From NCBI GenBank assembly GCA_037954235.1, contig JBBMOA010000002.1:21390509-21454508 (forward strand): 64,000 nt of DNA. The letters are read 5' to 3'. The stretch's first letter is position 1. Every line of letters starts with the position of its first letter. The notes beneath the pieces were generated by a model, which saw nothing but the letters and a program-made list of their open reading frames with translations, searched no databases and was not told the DNA's origin. Source of the DNA: Aulostomus chinensis. Its lineage: Eukaryota; Chordata; Actinopteri; Syngnathiformes; Aulostomidae. Of the stretch, positions 1 to 11,595 are shown one piece after another. The translations under genes and the position numbers were made by a program.

Positions 1-2049
1 ACTACTGCATTCTTTCGAGATGCCATGGGTTTCCTCCTTCTGTTTGATCTCACTAATGAACAAAGTTTCCTCAACGTCAGAAACTGGATGAGTATGTGTG
101 GCGCACATGTAGATTCAATTAAAAAGAAGTCTTTGCTCCAGAAATGTGTATTACTTGAACTTCTGCCACAACTGAGCTCATCAGGTGAGCATAATTTATT
201 TAACATAATGGCTCAATGTGTTGCCATTTGGACGGATCAGTAAATGAGAGCATAAACTGTGAGTTTGTTGCCACAATTTCCACACAGCCCTTTAATTTAC
301 AGCTACGGTATTAGCGCTGAGCAATTTTATCGATTCTGCGATGTATATCGATATTTTGTTTCCCCTGAGAGTATCTATTTTTCAGCCACGAGTATCGATA
401 CATTAAGGCTCGTTCAAATCCCCAGTGTTCTGCACTTTGCAGGAAGAGATATTAGGTCTGCCAGCCGCTAGTGTCGCTGTAGAGCATTTCTAGTTACCCA
501 GACCACGAAGCCTTTCTCATCCAGGTAGAACTGAGAGATTCAGGAGAATGGCAGCAAGCATTGCTCCCTCTAATTTTTCATGTGTTGGGCATACTCACTG
601 TCACATGTGCTCCCTGAGCACACTGAGGATCAACGTGAGCAACATCAGTTGTGCACGCTGTGGCCACACACCTGTTCCACACCTGGGAGCATAGAAAGGT
701 ACATGGCGTATTATGAGAATCAAATTACAGCAGCAATTTCTATTAGTTTACTGTTAATATTTTCAGGGGTTTACAACTCAGCTGCTGAGCTACCATCGCC
801 GTGTCTTATCTCTGCAGCACTGTCGTTAGCTAGCTAACCTCCATGGTGCCACGGCACGTATGGGCAGGGCACACATGCAAGCACTGTCAATGCTTTGATT
901 GGCCGCGTAGCCTAAGTGAACCGTACCGTATCATTGGCTGGACACCTGTCACTCACCGAGTTTATGTGCAGCATAGATTTTCTTGTGTGCTGAGAATGTG
1001 TGAGCAGTGCGCGATTGCACAAGCGTGCAGCTTAGAGGGAACATTGGCGGCGAGTATAAATCCAGCGCCTGCATGCTTAAACGCAGATGTGTGGGAGCAT
1101 TTTGGGTTGAAAAACAAAAAAGAAAGTGACAAAAGTATGGCGGTTTGCAAACCGTGTCACACAAACTTAAGTACTCTGGAAGTACCACCACTGTATCGCT
1201 ACAGCCCTATGCGGTATTTTAATAGTTATACTATACGGCCTATTAAACTTAGCTAAGTAAAGTCAGTAACAGATTGTGGTATGTTTCTCTTAGGCCAGTT
1301 ACAGGTTCATGCCTACTGCGAAAATCCAGACATTGTTCTGTGTGGCAACAAATGTGACCTGGCCGATCAGAGAGCTGTCAGCGAGGAGGAGGCCAGCGAG
1401 CTAGCGGAGAAGTATGGGTATGTCTCCGTTGTAAACCATTGGTGCAACAACCTCTCCCTGAAACGTTTGTCAAGAAGGCAGTGGCTGTATTGTTTGCCAA
1501 AGTTTATGAAATGAATGTGAGACTAAATCGGTCCTCCTCGAAAAGTAAATATTTGTGCACACGTGTAGAATATCCTGCAATGGACCCTTTAGACACACCT
1601 TGACTAAAAACACAAATACTTTAATTGATATTAACCGTCTCTTTATATAGCATGTTTATCTAAGCTGGACAGTTGAAATAAGCAGATGAGGTTGGGTTTG
1701 TGTTTCGGTCCTGTGGGAATCACGGTATTAGACTATAAAAGGGCTGACTTTGCTTTTGATTTAACTTGGAGCTCTTGTTTTCTGTTCATCCAGAGGTTTT
1801 GTGAACATCATGACGTTGTCACTTCTCTTGTTCCCTGCTTTATTAACCAACAGAATCCCTTACTTTGAGACGAGCGCTGCAAACGGGCAGAATGTCAACC
1901 AAGCTGTGGACGTCCTGCTAGACCTTATCATGAAGAGGATGGAGCGATGTGTTGACAAGTCCTGGATCCCTGACGGGACATTCCGAGCAAATGGACCCCT
2001 CAGCCAAGACAATGCAGAGGGAGAGGACAGGAGCAAATGTGCCTGTTAG
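1..2049 (+). CDS. rab27a: Rab27a small GTPase, 3' half (5' partial)
   Basis: Rab27a is a geranylgeranylated small GTPase that docks secretory lysosomes and melanosomes through its effectors. Three exons are seen: <1..91, 1294..1417 and 1854..2049, with donors GTATGT at 92 and 1418; phases join exactly. The window opens just after switch II (TTAFFRDAMGF...), so the P-loop and switches lie upstream, outside the window. Visible are the guanine-binding GNKCDL (NKxD), the ETSAANG SAK-like motif, and a C-terminal CAC double-cysteine prenylation tail before the TAG. The stretch MKRMERCVDKSWIP matches Rab27a better than Rab27b from memory of both. The first intron in view carries a degraded hAT/ZBED insertion. 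The paralogue choice (a versus b) is about 85% sure; Rab27 family membership is certain. Confidence 0.93.
560..1256 (+). mobile_element. Degraded hAT (ZBED-type) transposon copy in rab27a intron
   Basis: About 0.65 kb of this intron reappears in inverted orientation at about 56.57-57.17 kb. Near 1086-1190 it can be read as the start of a BED zinc finger (VWEHFGLK, then a CxxC near VCKPC), followed out of frame by the KLKYSG part of the same finger. An intact transposase is not present; frames are broken and no downstream catalytic domain is seen. The insertion lies inside an intron, so it should not disturb the Rab27a protein. The ends are not resolved: the left edge could lie anywhere from about 300 to 590. 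Confidence 0.65.
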
Positions 2050-2838
2050 ATGGATGAGAAGCCATGTCTGGGGTGTAAAAATAGGAGACATCCAAGTGGA
2101 AGTTGATATATTGTATTCTGTTTTAGGTAAAACAAAATGTCCAAGATGCCATAAACCTGCAGTTTACTGCTTAATTGACATGCTGTGTGGTTTGTCAGAA
2201 CAGAGTTAAGTGCCTTTTTGATACGGGCATTTTCATTAGGATGGGTCTTTTTGAATAAGTCATGGTGGTTGTGAGTTTGATATTTATTTGTTAAGATGCT
2301 TAGCTAACACTTCCAATTTGATCCTCGGCTGACGATGCTGACCATATATGTCAGGTATAAAAATCAGCTGCCGGATGAGTTGTAAATATGTTGTTAAAAT
2401 GTCAGCTTGTAGTTGCACAGCCTTCAGTTCATATTTCTCCCACACAGCCAAATAAATGATGGCCACTCGCAGTCACATGATTTCCTTCACATATACATCT
2501 AGGACCCTGGTGGTTCTACAGAATGACCATCTCAACTCTGGAATGCCCACTGCTGAGCCACAGCCAGAACTTGACACTCACACTGAACCTCCTGAACGCT
2601 TATTGTGTTCTCAGTTCAGTGGCCAACTGTCACCCAAATGGATGTTTAGTGTCCAATAGGAGGAATAATTATCACACCTGAGCATTAAATCTTGCAATTC
2701 TTTGTCCGGCTGAGTAAAAGACCTATGAAAAGTGTGTATGTGAAAGAAAAAAAAATACACATTTATAAATTATTGTTCATATTTTGACTATTAGGGCCAC
2801 ATCGTTACTATCAATTTGTTTGATGTGTTCAGATTAGG

Positions 2839-2887
<49 letters not shown>

Positions 2888-3895
2888 TACACACACACAC
2901 AAAATAAGACACCAATTTAATTTTTTTTCCAAATTCGATTCTAGAGTCATAGCTTCATCTTTTTACATCTTTTTATTTCTTTCTCCTTAAAAATATTAAC
3001 ATTCCATGAAAAAGGGGGAAAAAAACACATGTACTTTGACTTAAATGATCTAAAAAAAAAAAAATCCAGCATCTAGGCTTTGCTAAACCTCTAAAGTTGC
3101 AGCTACAGTGAGTTGTTAGATGCTAGAAAAGTGCTCCATTGTTGAATTCCCTAAACTAAAAGAGATTTTGGGTCTGAAACAGTAAAATATTACATGTTTC
3201 TGGTTTCAGATGTGAATAAGTGAATTAAGGCAACAGCTGATCTTGTGCTTCAGTTCATCAGCTTGCAGTGCATTTAAAATCCAAACACTCACCACTTAGG
3301 GACTGTTTATAGCAATAGTTATAATTTAGATGCTGCAGAAATGTAGCTCAAATATACTTAGTCAAACACTGAAATGGCATTTTGAGAGTATTTGTCCCAG
3401 CACAAATCTATTATATGTATATTATACTGTCATTCCTTTATCACAGCATGAATGCAATTTTTCCCTTCCAATTTCCACTCACTGTTTCCATCCACATATT
3501 TAACTATTTGAAAATATGCCACTAAAATTGAATATGATTTTTATTATCAAGAATAAAATGAATAAATATTGTCAATTCTGCCATACACTTCTGTGTGGAA
3601 AATATGTAAATTATGTCAAAAATAAACATTTTATTTATGTACTTGATGCATTTTGTCCTTTTGTAGAATTTACTTTGGATTATTGTTTTTTTATGTGTCA
3701 TTGTTTAAAAATATACTTCTTTCTTTCTACATTCTGTCTGGCTCAATCCTTGGGACACGTAACAGGAAAAGTTGCAGTCGTGGTCGGGGAACTGATGAAA
3801 GCGCTTGAAATCTTGGTTTACAGTTTGCTGCAGTTTCCCTCGTGTCCTGTAGGGGGTAGTACGTTCCTGCCCAGCGCCGAAGACAGGAATGTTTT
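2050..3895 (+). other. rab27a 3'UTR and rab27a-vrk3 intergenic stretch
   Basis: No further exon of rab27a or vrk3 is recognised here. An AATAAA at 2451-2456 is the best polyadenylation signal for rab27a and gives a 3'UTR of about 0.4 kb. A pure (AT)n tract runs over 2840-2882 and continues into a short (CA)n. The rest is AT-rich and otherwise featureless. A 128-codon open frame at 3516-3902 looks like chance. Confidence 0.6.
2451..2456 (+). other. Polyadenylation signal AATAAA (rab27a)
   Basis: Canonical hexamer about 400 bases past the rab27a stop codon and before any vrk3 sequence. Confidence 0.6.
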
Positions 3896-3957
3896 CCAAT
3901 GAAGAAAAATGATCACAGAGACAACTGAGCCTGAACTGTGGAGGAGTGTTTTGGAAG
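3896..3957 (+). promoter_or_regulatory. Probable vrk3 first non-coding exon and promoter area
   Basis: The first coding exon begins with an acceptor one base before the ATG, so at least one upstream non-coding exon is required. The sequence up to 3957 ends TTTTGGAAG followed by GTATCGG, a usable donor, and is preceded by a locally less AT-rich stretch (about 3760-3890). The exact transcription start is not visible. Confidence 0.35.
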
Positions 3958-4621
3958 GTATCGGAGTCACATTTGACTTGTTAGGCTAATTTTAGAATGG
4001 TTTTATCAGATTTACTTACACAGGCAGTTGTTCTTGTCACCAACCAAGCCTCAACACCAGAAAACTCAAGAACATTCCTGTCTTTTTTTTTTTTTTGAAA
4101 AAAGTTTTGCTTCGATATTTGCTAGCTAGCTCTTCCGGAAATTGACACGTCGAATTGAGTTAATGGATGACAGAAATTGTGTTGTGTGACTAATGAGTTT
4201 AGTTATCCGTTGTGAGAAATTGCTGCTTATTTTCAGCCTAGATATTCCGAAATTCGGTGTTTTCACTGAGCTAAAATCTTGCTGTACCGTTAAGACATAA
4301 ATCATTGTCGAAGTTCGAATACGATGCGTAATGTCACTTGAAAGCTGTAAAAAGAGTTGAAGCGAAATCCCGGTGTTAATGCTGACATTCACATAGTCAG
4401 TACCAGCATCCATTGAATATAATTTGGGTAAATTAAATGGAACAGTTGATGCTGGCTATTGCTAACCGTCTTACATTAAAGCACGAGCATGACACCAGGG
4501 GGTTCGTGAGAATGTGCATACGTCACTGAGGAGGCTGTGTTTATCTGTTAGCACATTTCCAGGATTAGTTTGAGAGAAACATACTATTCATGGTGTTTTT
4601 GTGCGTGTTTCTCCTTGCAGA

Positions 4622-7600
4622 ATGCCTTTCCGTTTTTGCCCCCAGTGTGGGACAAACTTGCAGCCTGGTTTTAAATTTTGTCCATCCTGTGGGGAGAAGC
4701 TTCCTTGTCCTGCGGATGACCCTGGACCACTGGACACCACTCTGTCTCCAAGTCCCTCCCTCCTCAGAAAAGATGAAGCAGCAGTGTCAGTGAGAACTTG
4801 CTCAGCTTTTAGCACATGTTGTGAGCCCACAGAGAGTAAGGGTCTTTGCAATCATAATAGCATTACTAGAGGTTATTCATGTCAGTCTTTTGTGTTGTAC
4901 ACATAGTAAAGTTGTATTTTTTCTTTCTTTATAGCTCAGGCATATTTAACCACAAGCACTGTGTCTCCTCGTCCTGCTCTCCGAAAGACACGCAACTCCC
5001 TTCGTTTTGACAAAGACGTCAAATTCAACCTCAAAGATGCTGCTACACCTTTTGGAGATGGTAGGACGGAAGGTAACTTCAGTAGTGTGGAAGCAACCTG
5101 CCTTCATGACACTTGCTGTGTGGAATAAAGCTTCCTGATGGTGGAGCCAGCATCAGTGTTATCACAGCTGGTGTTGTGCTACATGAATTGGTGATATGTG
5201 ACACTATGATTTGTTTCGACAGATATCAGTGTTGAATGCCAGATGTCTTCTCCAAGGAAGCACACAGTGTCTTTCAAACATGACGCAGAGTCGGAGCCAA
5301 ACATGAAGTCTCCATCCGCTTCTGTTGTAAAATCCCCTCGAACTGGTGAGCTCAGTCTGACACATTCACCACCTTGCTCTTTGTTCTTCATCTCCTGATG
5401 TCTTCTCTCATCCATCATGTGGTTGGATGTGTCTGTAGTCAGGGGAAAGGCAAAGCTCTCCAGACTTTCTGGGACACTGGCGGAAGAAGGGAAGACCGTG
5501 ACTCCTACAACGATCAGGAAAGCAGAGGAATCAGCAGTAGATGGCTCTCCTGCGGCCCCGGTGTCCTCACCAAGCTCCAGATCTCCTGTTAAAGGTAAGC
5601 GACTCCTTCATGCTTCTTCGTTAATTAACTTTTCCTGTTTTGGGGGTTTAACAGGTTTTGACGATGTAAAGCCAAGTCCAGTGCATGTCTTCATTTTATA
5701 CATTTCGTCAGCTGAGTATTTTGAAAGAGGATGACATTGAGGGAAGAGGTCCTCAGTCCTCATGCAAATGTCAGCCAGGTCTTGATGAATCAAATGGAGA
5801 TTTTGTTAAACTTTCATTCAGGAATGATGAGCTCTGCCACAGTGTTAAATCAAAGCTCCTCTTGTATTTATTTTGTGCATCACCGTCTTATTAAAGAGAA
5901 ATTTCAGGTTTTCTCTGTAACACAATCGTTCCATCATTTTTGTGTGAATGAACATAGGAAAGAGTAAAGCCAAGAAGGCCAAGCACGCGTCTGCTGTGGA
6001 GCCGCTGCAGGAGGGCGAGGAGCTGACAGACACCACCGGCAAGAAGTGGATCTTGATGAAACTGCTCAGTCAGAGTGCAACAGAGCTCATCTACCAAGGT
6101 ACAAATCAGCCATGTAGCCATGGCACGCATTTCAGGCGCTTCTCGACACCACTCTGACATCTCAAGTCGTTTGCTGAAGTCGTCTTCCATCCTTCAAAAC
6201 TGTGGCTGTTGCCTGCTGATGACTGTTTATTACGGATTGATTCTAAATTGATGTTGTGATTGGTTTACCCTCGTGTCTTTTTTCAGTTTTGCATAAAGTG
6301 ACACGACCCAATCCCAAGGAACCAGATCACATCCTCAAACTGGTAAGTCCTCAAAACCCAGTAACATTTTTTCAGTATTTATCCAGAGGAGTATAGTTTC
6401 TTCTTCTTCTTCTTCTTCTGTGGACTATCCTGTGAGAATGTACTTGATTATGATATATTTAGTTGCATTTTTTCCATTGTGAACTGTCTCAAGTATAAAT
6501 AAAGGAAATACTCATGAAAATATGATGTTATGCGAGACAGTCTACCATAAGTGTTCCACTCTGCTGGAAATAGCAGCTCAACTTTTGACATTAAGTTTCC
6601 ATGCAACTGGCGTTAAAGTTGCAGCATGGGCTGTAGCATGGGCCAAGGTATCAGAGATCCCTTTTACATGGTGGTGAAAGATGGCTTTTTTTCTAGCATT
6701 GTGTTTGGCTGAAGGTTCCTTGGCGGAGGTGACCACAGTGCCCTCTAGTGACAAAATGTGTTGTTACATCCCATCACTGAAAGCCAATGAGCAGCTGTTG
6801 TTGCACATTGCAGCCTGCACTCTGTTCTTTCCTAAACAGGAGCTTCTTTATCAAAACCTGGATGATTTTTTTTTCTCAAAGCATCACTTCATCAGTTTCC
6901 CTGCGTGTGACAAATGTCTACTCTTTAATTTAATTAGGGGGCTAAAGATGGAAAGATCTTCAATGAACAGAATTTTCTACAGAGAGCTGCAAAACCATCG
7001 TCTGGTGAGGATTCACTTTGTTCTCTTTGCAGCTTTACACCTCAGTCTGCTGGTCTTTTAGTTCCAAAGCTGCAGGTGCTAAGTCATTAAGACAATGGGT
7101 TAACTAACTCTTTCTATTTATTGAGGATGACAGTAAGTTTTCATCAGAACTCTCATTTGTCTGATGATTATCACTGCATGAGAAGTAAAATGTTAGGCAT
7201 TTATTAATCTGTTTGAGTAGTTTTTTGTCATTCAAGAGGCAATTTGGATTTGTCAGAGGCGTAACGTTACAGCTAGCATCGCTCGTAGCTTCGCTGATGG
7301 CATTGGGCCAACCTGATGACCATAAATGACAGGATCGTCCTCCAACATTAACGATTGCGCTGTCTCTCTCTCTCTCCAGTGGAAAAGTACATCAAGCAAA
7401 ACAAGATGGATTTCCTGGGGATTCCTTCCTGTGTTGGCTTTGGACTTCATGCAGACTCATACAGGTGTGTGAGAGCGATGTCACTGACTGTTTACTCTAA
7501 GCAGGCATCTCATACGACCTGAGTTTTGCTTTGTGTGGTACATTTCTAGGTTTCTGATTTTTCCCTACATGGGCAAGTCTCTCCAGTCTGTCATGGAGGA

Positions 7601-8445
7601 TGATGAACTTCTGCCTGAGAAAGCTGTTGTCCAGCTGGCCTGTAGAATCGTGAGCATCTTCCAATCACATTGGAGCTTGTCAGACGTATTCGCAAACCCC
7701 TGTAGGGTCATTTAAAAACCTTATTCCACTGATGCAACAACCAATGGTGACGTTCCTTTCTCCTCCCAGTTAGATGTGCTGGAGTACATCCATTCAAATG
7801 AGTACGTTCATGCTGACATTAACACAGAAAACATCTACATCAGCAAAGGAGAACAATCACTGGTGAGATGTGGATATAAATTAAGAGATAAAAACTGGCC
7901 AAGGTTGAATTTTCTCTCCTGCTGACCACTGTGTGTGTTCAGGTGTACCTTGTAGGATACTGCCATGCCTTCAGGTACTGTCCGAGTGGACAACACGCCG
8001 AGTACCGTGAAGCCAGCAGAACAGCACACGAGGGCTCCGTTGAGTTCATCAGTCTGGATGCCCATAAAGGAGCAGGTGAGCTGGTTGTGACGTTTACATA
8101 ATATTAGTCATAAACTGGTTCTTCCCCAGTTCAACAGTAGTCCAGTTAGATGACCTATTCAAGCTGGAACTGTAGTTTGTCTGTATGTTTCCCACTGAAC
8201 TCATCCCAAGCCAGAAAGCCCTCCTACAATGACTCTGTTCCACTGTAAATGCAGCCCTGCCAGATCAGACTGTAGGCAGAACACTCGCTCGCCTCCCACA
8301 CACCATCTGGCTTCATAATCACAAGTTCGTCTTCTCAAGTGTCTTCATATGTCTGCTTTTTTGACTTTCTAAGCAGAGTCACTGCATCATTTGTTGATGT
8401 TAAACACTAAAAGGACTAGGTGGATTGAGCATCTGAGGTATAACT

Positions 8446-8486
<41 letters not shown>

Positions 8487-8823
8487 CGTGTGTGCACATG
8501 CGTTATCTGCTCTTAGGTCCGTCTCGCCGCAGTGACCTGCAGTCCCTGGGCTACTGCATGCTGCGCTGGCACACAGGCACGCTGCCATGGACGGCCCTCA
8601 CTGAGCCGAGTCAGGTGGCCACTCAGAAACAGAGGTGAGAGAGTCGCAAAACACCATCGTGTTACATTCAACTTTGTGGATAAAGTTACTTTGAAAAGCT
8701 CTTATTTTAGGTTTATGGAGGATGTTCCTGCTCTGCTGCGTCATTGCTTTGGCAAGAAGAGAGTGTCCAGTGAGTAATTATAATAAACAACATGACAAGT
8801 GAGATATCATTCTTTTCTAATGG

Positions 8824-8862
<39 letters not shown>

Positions 8863-9010
8863 GGATGTCATAGGTGCATTTCAAAGCTACCTGACTGCTG
8901 TGATGGCTCTGGAGTACTCAGAGCAGCCCGACTATTCGGAGCTGAAGGCTGGACTAAGCGCAGCGTTAGAACAGCTGGGGGGGTCGCTGGAGCAGCCGCT
9001 CAGCTTCTAG
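4622..9010 (+). CDS. vrk3: Vaccinia-related kinase 3 (VRK3) pseudokinase, complete
   Basis: VRK3 is a nuclear scaffold pseudokinase known for activating the phosphatase VHR/DUSP3 against ERK. Coding exons: 4622..4789, 4940..5060, 5223..5345, 5439..5594, 5958..6098, 6287..6342, 6938..7004, 7380..7464, 7550..7649, 7770..7862, 7943..8075, 8517..8634, 8711..8769, 8874..9010. They sum to 1557 nt, 518 residues (human 474). The start ATG directly follows the acceptor at 4620 and opens an N-terminal zinc ribbon (C6, C9, C20, C23). A Ser/Pro/Lys-rich linker follows (to about residue 200), then the kinase-like fold: retained beta-3 Lys (HILKLGAKDG), altered catalytic loop HADINTEN (about 353-360), and the DFG position replaced by GYC (about 375-377). 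EFISLDAHKG and SRRSDLQSLGYCML are typical VRK family motifs. Exon 2 uses an acceptor at 4939; the earlier AG at 4934 would bring an in-frame stop. Confidence 0.96.
8451..8502 (+). repeat. (TG)n-(CG)n alternating purine-pyrimidine tract in vrk3 intron
   Basis: A run of TG dinucleotides passes into alternating CG and back to TG, ending just upstream of the acceptor at 8516. Such alternation is a classic Z-DNA-prone sequence. A second (TG)n lies at about 8823-8862, directly before the last vrk3 exon. Confidence 0.8.
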
Positions 9011-9523
9011 GTGAGGAGACGTACACGAGAGCCCGCGGCACTGCACATTCTGCTCCTCCTACTCGCTCCTTGCTGTTTCTGAAGATATTTTGTTTTTAGA
9101 CTGGAGGGGAAAGCGGATGAATGATTGAATGTTTCTGATGAGAAGGACACTCATATTCTTTTTCTTACATTTTCAACAAGAGCCAAGCCCTCCTTCAGGC
9201 AAAACACATCTGGAACACTGTCGAGACATGTTTGCACCTTTAATTTCCTGTTTTCAGCTGCAGCTGCTCCAAGTACTCACTTGTGTCAGCAGTTGATCAC
9301 AAACTCAGTCGTCCTGTGAGGTTTTTTTTCGTAAACAAAGAATTATTTTTTACATTGAGTGTTGCTCACCAAACACATCATTCATGTCACTGACGTATTA
9401 CAACCCTCCCATTGCTCATAAACCATCCTCTAAGCTGATTTATAAGCATTTCATATCCTAACATCTGTAGCATCTGTGTTTACCTGACCGACTCTTTCCT
9501 GGTGCATTCTCTTCCCGTCCTGC

Positions 9524-9558
<35 letters not shown>

Positions 9559-10480
9559 ACTCCAATCCTGACGGATCTGCAACTGTTTATCTGTTTCACT
9601 TCAAAATACCTGAATAGAACTGTGATTAGAATCAGACCAACAGGAAAATGTAAGTTAAACCTTTTTATGCAGTTGGGAGTTTTAACTGGTGACAATAGTA
9701 TTCAAATATGCTGTCTAGAAAAGACAGTTGTACAGACGTAATGATTGAAAGATGGACTTTTATTATGCTGTGTTTTCTCAGAGGTGTTTTATCACGTTGA
9801 CAGAGGGATGACGTTTGAGTTCATTGTATCGGGGGTCCGGGTGTGTTTCTGTGATTTATTGCACTACAGCAATGCACTGATTGTTAAATGTGTCACAGTG
9901 TTTGTTGTGTTCTCGGAATTTTACCTGGACGATTGTTTCACTTTTAATGACTTTTTTTTTTTTAACTTGAGAGGTTTGACAGCCAATGCAAATGAACTTT
10001 GAAAGACTTTCCTTTGACTTGTACTGATGTTGCTCATGATTTCTTCTAAACAACCCAAAACACAGATGTGGCTCAGTGTTGATCCACTCCTGAACTCTAC
10101 TTCGTATACACACGAGCACGCGCGTGCACAAACAAATTTACCTGAAATAAACAGGATGTGTGTTTTTGTTAAAAAAAAAAAGAAGTGCCTTAGAGTTTTT
10201 CGCTATTGAAAAGTCCCAAAGCACCTGTAGTGTGGCTGCTCTGTATGGAGAAAAATCCCAACTGATGTACAGAATCCCCTTTATAAAAATACATATTTCA
10301 AAGAAAAACACTTCAAGATACAATCAAAAACACAATTTCATTTGAAAGAAAACTTTTATAAAGTCTGAACATTTCTGAACATAAAACATTTTGACATTTC
10401 AAGACATATACAATTCTTTATATGAAACAGTAAATATCTCTTATTGTGAACACTCTTAAAGTAATTCAGAAAATAAACAC
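9011..10480 (+). other. vrk3 3'UTR and convergent intergenic stretch
   Basis: This region follows the vrk3 stop and lies tail-to-tail with the minus-strand RIPOR1-like gene. AATAAA hexamers at 10146-10151 and 10472-10477 are candidate vrk3 polyadenylation signals. A (TG)n tract occupies about 9528-9555. No coding exon is recognised on either strand. Confidence 0.5.
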
Positions 10481-11595
10481 TGTTTGCCTGATCTCTTCTC
10501 TTGTGGCTGTTTAAAACCGTACATCCGTCTCTCGAGGCACTTTCTGAATGAAGAGGCGTTTGTAGATCAACGTAAAGCGAGATGCTGAAGGACTACAGCG
10601 CCCCAGTGAGGCAGCTTTTTGGATGCAGCTACCCGCCTGATGGCTTCTCCAACTGGAACGTAGCTTACACACCTAAACTGAGCAGTTGAGCTTACGCAAA
10701 CATGCTGGCAGTGTGAGGCAGCTACACATGCACATTTAAATATATTTTTACACTGCAAACTGCTTGTATGACATTAAGAGCAACTCCTATTCTTCAAGTG
10801 TTGATATGATTTCCAAGTGTAACTCTGGTCGTAAGGCAGCACGAGTCCTGGAGTTGCTTTGGACGTTAAATGTAACATCTGGACTCTCATCGTTTTGAAG
10901 ACTACTGTGAATGATCTTGTAGGTTTTCAGGATACATTCCTGCTTGGGAAGTGACTTCATGTCCAGAGCCCTGTAGCTCACATTGATGATAATCTGAAGA
11001 CAAACATCACATGCTCATGAAGTCTCTCCTAAGAGCTCTGGGCTGTGTTAACACTGCAAATCATAAAAAGTCCACAAATACTGATAGTTTAGAAAACCTC
11101 GCAACTCATCTTTTGTCTCTTTCCGCGCTTTCAACCCTTTGAATGATTGTATGAAGAAATGGAGTCTACTGAACCTATTAGATGACTTAAATAAACGTTA
11201 TGAAGCCACAAAAAAAACAATAATAGAAAACCGTTTGCTTTTAGCTGTTCTTGAAATGTTTACATTTTGGACACTGGATTTTGACATGGCAGGTAAAGTT
11301 AGTGAATATGTAAACGAAGTGGTTTTCCACTAACATCCAGGCAACATGATGGCGTTGAAAGATTCAGGGGCTTTAAAGGGATGTGAGTGGGGTCAGCCAT
11401 AACCGAGGTGCAGAAACCCAGAGGTTTATTGTTCTTGATCAGAACAAGGCAAAAATGAGCACAAACTCCATTATAATGGAAGAGCTTGTTTGTCAGAGCG
11501 ATGGGTGGAGCGTCCTCAACACATCCAACCCCGGTTGAAGGGGAGACGAGCAGGTTAGAGACGAGAAATGGTTTAGCTATGATTCCACTGTGTCA
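10480..11595 (-). other. ripor1 3' flank or 3'UTR, with a possible alternative terminal exon
   Basis: No homologous RIPOR C-terminal exon is recognised. A segment at 10787-10993 (minus) has an AG acceptor and 68 open codons (IIINVSYRALDMKSLP... to STLEE) before a stop. It is in phase 0, whereas the upstream exon ends in phase 1, so joining it would need a different donor (for example GTAAAC after 11738). It is kept as a candidate only. The rest is AT-rich. Confidence 0.4.

Noticed and set aside
843..1256. 137-codon frame as a gene
   Set aside because: It is the open remnant of a repeated hAT element, matched by inverted copies near 56.6 and 58.1 kb, and ends in a frameshifted BED finger.
3516..3902. 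128-codon plus-strand frame before vrk3
   Set aside because: AT-rich, Phe/Lys/Asn-rich composition typical of chance; ends in the probable vrk3 5' exon.
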